NCBI GenBank assembly: GCA_012515085.1
Contig: JAAYZB010000206.1
Coordinates: 1-37,435, forward strand
Reading direction: 5' to 3'
From: Acholeplasmataceae bacterium
GTDB taxonomy: Bacteria > Bacillota_I > Bacilli_A > Izemoplasmatales > Hujiaoplasmataceae
DNA: 37,435 nt
Of this stretch, positions 29,292 to 37,435 are shown one piece after another. Numbering within the stretch: the stretch's first letter is position 1; every line of letters begins with the position of its first letter. Made by a program: the position numbers and the translations under genes. Below the pieces are notes generated by a model. The model saw only the letters and a program-made list of their open reading frames with translations. It was not told the origin of the DNA and did no database searches.

Positions 29292-29364
29292 ATAAAAAAA
29301 CCGAAAGGGGGATATCCTTCGAGAAATTCTTGAAGAAGGAACACTCGCTTTTCGGTTTTTTTTA
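29292..29364. terminator. Bidirectional two-tier hairpin terminator between PII-like gene and dnaJ
   Basis: Outer AAAAACCGAAA/TTTTCGGTTTTTTTT with inner CCTTC/GAAGG stem; T-runs on both sides. Confidence 0.7.
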
Positions 29365-30486
29365 TTATTTGCGGCTAAAGTTGCTTTTGAATCGATCCCA
29401 CATTGTCTTTGAAGCAGGATTGTCTTCAATTTTTGCCAGTTGTTCAAATAATCGTTTTTGTTCGGGTGTCAAGCGCGTTGGCGTTTCAACCGTAATGATC
29501 ACATGTTGATCGCCGGTGACTTTGGTGCGAACATTGGGAGCTCCTTTGCCACGAACTCGAAATTTGGCGTTGCTTTGAGTCCCTGGCGGAATCTTCAGAA
29601 GCACCTTCCCATACACGGTCGGCACTTCGATTTCCGCACCCAGCGCGGCTTGGGCAAAGGTAATTGGAACAGTAATGACGATATCATCGCCTTCTCGGAT
29701 GAAACTATTCGACGGTTTGACTTCAAATACAATATACAAGTCACCGCTCGGGCCACCATTCATGCCTTTGTTGCCAAAGCCTTCCAAACGGATCTGTTGC
29801 CCGGTTTCAATCCCTTCCGGCACCTTGATTTCAACTTCCTTGGTAACTCGTTCCACGCCTTCGCCGGAGCAGTTCGAACATTTGACCTTGATTTCTTTTC
29901 CGCTTCCACCACAAACGGGACAAGTCGTTCTTGTCTGTGACCGGCCAAAGAGGGTCTGTGTTTCCATAATGACCGAGCCACTTCCATGGCATCTTGAACA
30001 AGTCTGAATATCTTTAGAAGATGCCGCTCCGGTTCCGTGGCATACGTGACATTCCTCATAAATCGGAACTTTGATTTTTTCACGTTTTCCGAAGATCGAC
30101 TCTTCGAAAGTGATTGTCATGCGCCGTTGAATATCCGAGCCTTTTCTTGGACGATTCCGTGTTCCTTGTGACGAACGGGATTGCCCACCGAAAAAAGCCG
30201 AAAAAATATCACCAAAATCAAAGCCATCGAAGCCACCGGAAAACCCGCCGCCACCAAAATTGCCGTTGGCTGCTTGATGGCCAAATTGGTCATATTGAGC
30301 CCGTTTAGTTTCATCGCTCAACATGTCATAGGCTTCTTGGACTTCTTTGAATTTTGCTTCCGCATCTTTTTCCTTTGATACATCCGGATGATATTTTTTT
30401 GCTAGTTGGCGATAGGCTTTTTTGATTTCATCATCCGTGGCGTTTTTGCCAACGCCCAACACGTCATAATAATCCCGTTTTTCCAT
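29365..30486 (-). CDS. dnaJ: Chaperone DnaJ
   Basis: J domain HPD, G/F region, four CxxCxGxG-type zinc motifs. Confidence 0.97.
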   Translation of the reverse strand: MEKRDYYDVLGVGKNATDDEIKKAYRQLAKKYHPDVSKEKDAEAKFKEVQEAYDMLSDETKRAQYDQFGHQAANGNFGGGGFSGGFDGFDFGDIFSAFFGGQSRSSQGTRNRPRKGSDIQRRMTITFEESIFGKREKIKVPIYEECHVCHGTGAASSKDIQTCSRCHGSGSVIMETQTLFGRSQTRTTCPVCGGSGKEIKVKCSNCSGEGVERVTKEVEIKVPEGIETGQQIRLEGFGNKGMNGGPSGDLYIVFEVKPSNSFIREGDDIVITVPITFAQAALGAEIEVPTVYGKVLLKIPPGTQSNAKFRVRGKGAPNVRTKVTGDQHVIITVETPTRLTPEQKRLFEQLAKIEDNPASKTMWDRFKSNFSRK

Positions 30487-30506
30487 CAGTTCTCCTCGCT
30501 AATTGG

Positions 30507-30532
30507 ACAAAAAGCAGTTGCCTGCTTTTTGT
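30507..30532 (-). terminator. dnaK-dnaJ intergenic hairpin (attenuator or processing element)
   Basis: ACAAAAAGCAG-GCAA-CTGCTTTTTGT perfect 11-bp stem. Confidence 0.6.
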
Positions 30533-30541
30533 GTGAATCGG

Positions 30542-33025
<2,484 letters not shown>

Positions 33026-33029
<4 letters not shown>

Positions 33030-34039
33030 TCCTCCTCATAGAGTTTGCTGATATGGTCAGCGATGTATTTGATTAAGGGGATTACTTTCCGGTAATCCAT
33101 ACGCGTGGGACCGACGATGGAAATGCTTCCTTTTTCGCCACTCCCCGTATCATAACTGGAACTGACTACCGTACAGTCATGCATGGCTGTCACTTTATTC
33201 TCAGTTCCGATTTTTACAGAAATGCCATCGGCATTTGTTTCGATAATTTTAAAGATTTCGTTATTCTCAATGGTGTGAATAAACTCTCTCAGCTTCCGGA
33301 TATCATTGAATTCCGGCTGGTAAAGCATATTGGATTGCCCAGTGAGATAATACCGCGTTTGGGCAAACTTCGAGAAAGCCTCGATAAAGGAATCCACGAT
33401 CGTCTCTCGATATTTCATCAATTCCTTGATGTGGCTGTGCTGGATTTCATAATGAAGTTTTTCCGATACTTTTGAAATCGGTGTATCCATAAGCAACTCA
33501 TTCAATAGCTCGATCACTTTCGCAAGCTCCACCATATCCATTTCTTCTTGAATCGTGATTTGTTTGGACTCAACATACCCGAAGTTGGTAATGACGATGA
33601 TGAGCGCTTGTGTATCATTTAAGGGAACCATTTGGACTTTCTTAACTTTTGAGTGATACGCGTTCGGGCCTAAGGAGATCGCTGTGCAATTGGTGGCTTG
33701 ACTCAACAAATTGATTGCTTCTTTGATCAACTCGTCGCGTTGAATTTCCTTGTTTTCAAACAACTTTTCAAATTCAAAGAACCCATTGGTTTCATCATCT
33801 AAGTTCTTGATAATGGTTTCGATATAATAACGATATCCTTTTTCCGAGGGGATTCTTCCGCTTGAAGTATGGGTTTTTTCCAGAAAGCCCAATTCTTCAA
33901 GAATACTCATCTCGTTTCGAATCGTTGCTGAAGAGACCTTCAGTTGACCGGCCAGGCTTTTCGATCCCACTGGTTCAGCGGTTTTGACATAGCCATCAAC
34001 GATCAATCGGAGAATCATTTCTTGACGTTCCGTCAACAT
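33026..34039 (-). CDS. hrcA: Heat-inducible transcription repressor HrcA
   Basis: MLTERQEMILRLIVDGYVKTAEPVGSKSLAGQLKVSSATIRNEMSILEELGFLEKTHTSSGRIPSEKGYRYY. Confidence 0.97.
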
Positions 34040-34052
34040 CTTTTCACCCCTT

Positions 34053-34079
34053 TTAGCACTCTGATCATCTGAATGCTAA
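34053..34079 (-). promoter_or_regulatory. CIRCE element 1
   Basis: TTAGCACTC-N9-GAATGCTAA (consensus TTAGCACTC-N9-GAGTGCTAA). Confidence 0.9.
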
Positions 34080-34083
34080 ACAT

Positions 34084-34112
34084 ATTGTACCTAAGTGATT
34101 TAGCAATGTCAA
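34084..34112 (-). promoter_or_regulatory. Sigma-A promoter of hrcA operon
   Basis: Minus strand TTGACA-N17-TACAAT lying between and overlapping the CIRCEs. Confidence 0.8.
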
Positions 34113-34126
34113 GTGTTGAGTGCTAA
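34100..34126 (-). promoter_or_regulatory. CIRCE element 2
   Basis: TTAGCAATG-N9-GAGTGCTAA; overlaps the -35 box. Confidence 0.85.
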
Positions 34127-34187
34127 TATAAATTAACGCTCAAAAAACACTTGTAACAAAGTAATGAAATTCTCTGAAAAAGCCCGC

Positions 34188-34215
34188 TTGAAGTTTCGGG
34201 AAAATGGAGTATAAT
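34188..34215 (+). promoter_or_regulatory. Sigma-A promoter of SLC13/ArsB-type transporter
   Basis: TTGAAG-N16-TATAAT. Confidence 0.6.
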
Positions 34216-34248
34216 ATACGATTGACATCCAAGAGAAAGGATGAGAGA

Positions 34249-35373
34249 ATGAAAGCCACACTTCACTATTTTTGGCGTGACAAAGTCTTCGTTATCGCGA
34301 TGATTTTCGCCTTGATTTCGCTTTTGTTCTTTCCTCCCACTATCGATACATTCCACGCAATCAATCCGAATGTGCTCGTGATCATGTTTTCTCTCATGAT
34401 CGCCGTTTCGGGAATGACAGAAGCCAATTTGTTTTCGAAAATCGCCATTTTCCTCACCAGTCGTTTTTTTACAGTTCGATATGTGGGATTGGCGATTATC
34501 ATCGCGACGTTTTTTATGGGAATGCTATTGACCAATGATGCCGTTTTATTAACGCTGGTTCCCTTTTCTTTGTTTGTCATGCGTCAAACGGATAACACAC
34601 GCTATTCCCTTACCATTGTGATCTTAATGACTTTTGCGGCTAATATGGGTAGCGCACTGACACCGATGGGCGACCCACAAAATATTTTCTTATATCAATT
34701 TTATAATTTGGATTTTGGAGAATTTCTTCTGGCAACACTGCCGATTGCTCTCTCAGCTTTTGTGTTGATTATCGCTGTCACTTGCGCGCTTCTTCCCAAT
34801 CGATTCATAAAACCAGTGATGATATCTCCGAAAGTGGACCAAAAACGTGTTGCGATCGGATTGATTATCTTCATTTTGGTATTGTTATTGATTATCCGAA
34901 TCATTCCGCCCTGGGTCGTCTTTGCGGGTGCCTTCCTTTTAACTATCTCTTTCTATCCTCACCTCTTCAAAAAAGTTGATTATCCGCTTTTGCTGACATT
35001 TGTTTCTTTTTTTATCCTTACGCATAATCTGGGAAATTGGACTTGGCTTATGGAAAAAACCCAAGTTCTTCTCAAGAGCCCTTGGTCCGTATATTTATCC
35101 GCCCTTGGCTTTAGTCAAGTCATGAGCAATGTGCCGGCATCGGTTTTGTTAGCGACATTCACTGAAAAAACGTATTGGCGATACTTATTGCAGGGAGTGA
35201 ATGTCGGATCGATGGGATCGATCATTGCCTCGCTTGCCAGCTTGATTACCTTTAAGTTTGTGATTCGGGAATTCCCCAGTCAAATGAAAGCCTATTTACA
35301 GCTCTATACGACACTGGGTTTGATTTTTATGGGTTTGATCAGTTTGCTGCTGGTTATCACTAATGGCATATAA
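34249..35373 (+). CDS. SLC13/CitM/ArsB-NhaD (ion transporter superfamily) permease
   Basis: MFSLMIAVSGMTEANLFSKIA, LLTNDAVLLTLVPF, GSALTPMGDPQNIFLYQ, QVMSNVPASVLLA; start 34249 preceded by AGAAAGG (track start 34204 overlaps the promoter). Confidence 0.82.
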   Translation: MKATLHYFWRDKVFVIAMIFALISLLFFPPTIDTFHAINPNVLVIMFSLMIAVSGMTEANLFSKIAIFLTSRFFTVRYVGLAIIIATFFMGMLLTNDAVLLTLVPFSLFVMRQTDNTRYSLTIVILMTFAANMGSALTPMGDPQNIFLYQFYNLDFGEFLLATLPIALSAFVLIIAVTCALLPNRFIKPVMISPKVDQKRVAIGLIIFILVLLLIIRIIPPWVVFAGAFLLTISFYPHLFKKVDYPLLLTFVSFFILTHNLGNWTWLMEKTQVLLKSPWSVYLSALGFSQVMSNVPASVLLATFTEKTYWRYLLQGVNVGSMGSIIASLASLITFKFVIREFPSQMKAYLQLYTTLGLIFMGLISLLLVITNGI

Positions 35374-35374
35374 A

Positions 35375-35412
35375 AATAAGCAGTCAATTCTTAGGAAATG
35401 ACTGCTTATTTA
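35375..35412. terminator. Bidirectional terminator between transporter and GGDEF gene
   Basis: AAATAAGCAGTCA...TGACTGCTTATTT; includes stop codon of the minus-strand gene. Confidence 0.7.
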
Positions 35413-37427
35413 TCTGATTGAAAGTTGTCGACAAACTTACGTGCAATAGACGGATCGAACTGAGTGCCAGAACAGCGGATGATCTCCGCTAACGCTTCTT
35501 CCTTTGACAATGCTTTGCGATAAGGTCGATCGGAAGTCATGGCGTCATAGGCATCGGCGATAGCGATGATTCTGGCCCGATAGGGGATGTCTTTCCCTTT
35601 TAAGCCTTGAGGATACCCATCGCCATCCCACCGTTCATGGTGCGATAGGATATCTTCACTGATTTCTGCATATTCGCTGGAAGATGAAAGAATTCGATAA
35701 CCGATCTCCGGATGACGCTTTATTTCCGCCCATTCTTCTTCGTTCAGTTTCCCGGGCTTATTCAATATCTGTTCATCAATAGCGATTTTCCCGATGTCAT
35801 GAAGATTGCTGATGACTTTCAACAAGTTTATTTCATCTTTTCGCATCCCGAGTATTTGACCTATATGTTGACATATATCGCCGACTCTCTCCGAATGCAG
35901 TTCCTCGCGGGGGTTTTTCATAAACAAGGTAGACAAAATCGCATTGATCGCTTCACTGCGGGAGGAACTGGTTTCAAACAACTTGTGTTTGTACATATCG
36001 TCTTCAGCAATTTTGATGACTTCTTGAATCGACAGATTATCCACTTTCGTTTCAACTCCAAAAGACACAGACACATTCATTGAATTGAGTGTGTGATTTT
36101 CAATTCGAGTTTTCGCACGTTCGATATAATTCGTCGCTTCGCCTTTGGATGTGTTTTCCAAAATGATGACAAATTCGTCACCGCCAACTCGAGAAACATT
36201 GGCTTTTCCCAAAAAGCAATTATTAAGTTCGGACGCCACTATACAAAGCAATTCATCCCCCGCATCATGACCAAACGCATCATTCATCAGCTTCAATCCG
36301 TTAATGTCTGCCATGATGATTGATAATGGCAAAGCGTCCGGATGATCCACTCGAGCAAGTTCTTCAATATAGAACCGTCGGTTTTTCAAGCCTGTCAACG
36401 CATCATGATAACTTAAATAGAGTATTGATTGTTCGTAATTTTTGCGTTCAGTTACGTCGTTTGTAAACACAGTCACGCCGATGATTTTTCCGGATTCGTT
36501 TGTAATCGGCGAATAATTGTTTTCAAGAAACTTTCCCGGAACAGTCTCAACTTCCTCTATCTTGGAAATGACTTCTCCTTTTAAAGCCTTTTCGAAACTA
36601 TTTCGGATTCGATGTGCCATTTGATCGTCCGTAATGTTGTCAAAGAAATGCATCCCCGGGGCAATTGTCTTATCGTAATATTTACGGATGCATTTTGCAT
36701 GAAAATCATTATAGGTGAGATAGTTAAAATCGGTATCCACCGCATATATTTCCATCTCTTTTGGACTGTCAATCGATGATTGCAACAATACTTGCTGGCG
36801 CCGTTGAAAAGCAGCGCTTGACAGTCGATCTATCTGGTTATGAATGGTGATTGCCAGTAAAGCAGTCACTACTGGAAATATCCCAAGAAACATCGGAAAC
36901 ACCTGCAGAATCATATCCTGCCGATCTATTGCCGGTAAGGCTAAGAAGCACAGGACCGTCACGATATGGAGCACTACACCAAACAGATAATACTGGAAAA
37001 ATCGTGGCCACCGTGAAAATAGTCGTCTTCCCTTATGAAACAATAATCCAAGAATTGATGATGTACCAATGATTAAAACCCCAGAGATGACTCCTGCACC
37101 GCCAATGACAAATAAACGATAATATAGCGCAATCAAGGCTGCAATAATCGTCGCAATCGGTCCAAAAAACACACCCGTTATACCCAAAAGAACACTTCGC
37201 GTATCAAAGATTACACCCGTTCCGGTTTCCCAAGGAAATGTCATGATCAGAATCGAGAAGCCCCCAATTATCAACCCTTGGATCACTTTACGAAACGGCT
37301 TGGTCCCTTCTGGCGTCATGTTGGACGAACTATAAAGAAAAATCATCGCAAATAAAAGAACGATGTTTTGTACTAGTGCAGCAGCAATTTCCGAGAAAGA
37401 TTCCCACCAATCGGCTAGAGGCGGCAT
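35406..37427 (-). CDS. 5TM(LytS-like)-PAS-GGDEF-HD-GYP bifunctional c-di-GMP protein (N-terminus may extend past window)
   Basis: 673 aa; 5TMR-like N-term, PAS, SRVGGDEFVIILEN, HDIGKIAI...HHERWDGDGYPQGLKG. Confidence 0.92.
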   Translation of the reverse strand: MPPLADWWESFSEIAAALVQNIVLLFAMIFLYSSSNMTPEGTKPFRKVIQGLIIGGFSILIMTFPWETGTGVIFDTRSVLLGITGVFFGPIATIIAALIALYYRLFVIGGAGVISGVLIIGTSSILGLLFHKGRRLFSRWPRFFQYYLFGVVLHIVTVLCFLALPAIDRQDMILQVFPMFLGIFPVVTALLAITIHNQIDRLSSAAFQRRQQVLLQSSIDSPKEMEIYAVDTDFNYLTYNDFHAKCIRKYYDKTIAPGMHFFDNITDDQMAHRIRNSFEKALKGEVISKIEEVETVPGKFLENNYSPITNESGKIIGVTVFTNDVTERKNYEQSILYLSYHDALTGLKNRRFYIEELARVDHPDALPLSIIMADINGLKLMNDAFGHDAGDELLCIVASELNNCFLGKANVSRVGGDEFVIILENTSKGEATNYIERAKTRIENHTLNSMNVSVSFGVETKVDNLSIQEVIKIAEDDMYKHKLFETSSSRSEAINAILSTLFMKNPREELHSERVGDICQHIGQILGMRKDEINLLKVISNLHDIGKIAIDEQILNKPGKLNEEEWAEIKRHPEIGYRILSSSSEYAEISEDILSHHERWDGDGYPQGLKGKDIPYRARIIAIADAYDAMTSDRPYRKALSKEEALAEIIRCSGTQFDPSIARKFVDNFQSDK

Positions 37428-37435
37428 CGTCTCCA

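Noticed and set aside
28904-29344. 146-aa minus-strand ORF
   Set aside because: Antisense to the tandem PII-like gene and extends into the terminator; shadow ORF.
29458-29940. 160-aa plus-strand ORF
   Set aside because: Entirely antisense to dnaJ; no coding character of its own, shadow ORF.

Overview
This is a 37.4 kb chromosomal segment from a low-to-moderate GC Firmicutes/Tenericutes-type bacterium. TGA is used as a stop codon in several operons, so the code is standard (table 11), not Mycoplasma-type. Exact taxonomy cannot be fixed from the window.

Most of it is a conserved core: parE-parC; plsY; yneF; a fatty-acid-type degV-marR operon; the macro-cluster rpsU / phoH-ybeY-cdd-era-recO / glyQS / dnaG-rpoD-trmK-nif3; mtaB; the hrcA-grpE-dnaK-dnaJ heat-shock operon; a DUF1538 membrane protein with a tandem PII-like protein; an SLC13/ArsB-type transporter; and a 5TM-PAS-GGDEF-HD-GYP c-di-GMP protein.

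Three genes are missing from the supplied ORF track. They are a 55-aa 2[4Fe-4S] ferredoxin (6327-6494), rpsU (17551-17724) and the N-terminus of a secreted GLUG-repeat protein running off the left edge (1-500, minus).

The most interesting locus is at 19.99-25.68 kb. It is a PadR-jetA-jetB-jetC operon, i.e. a Wadjet/MksBEF-like SMC system with an intact ATPase but no JetD nuclease. It is preceded by an array of five 15-bp-periodic, palindrome-based operator-like units. Other regulatory sequence worth checking: FabT-like boxes over the degV-marR promoter, two CIRCE elements bracketing the hrcA promoter, and a perfect 17-bp hairpin 3' of marR.
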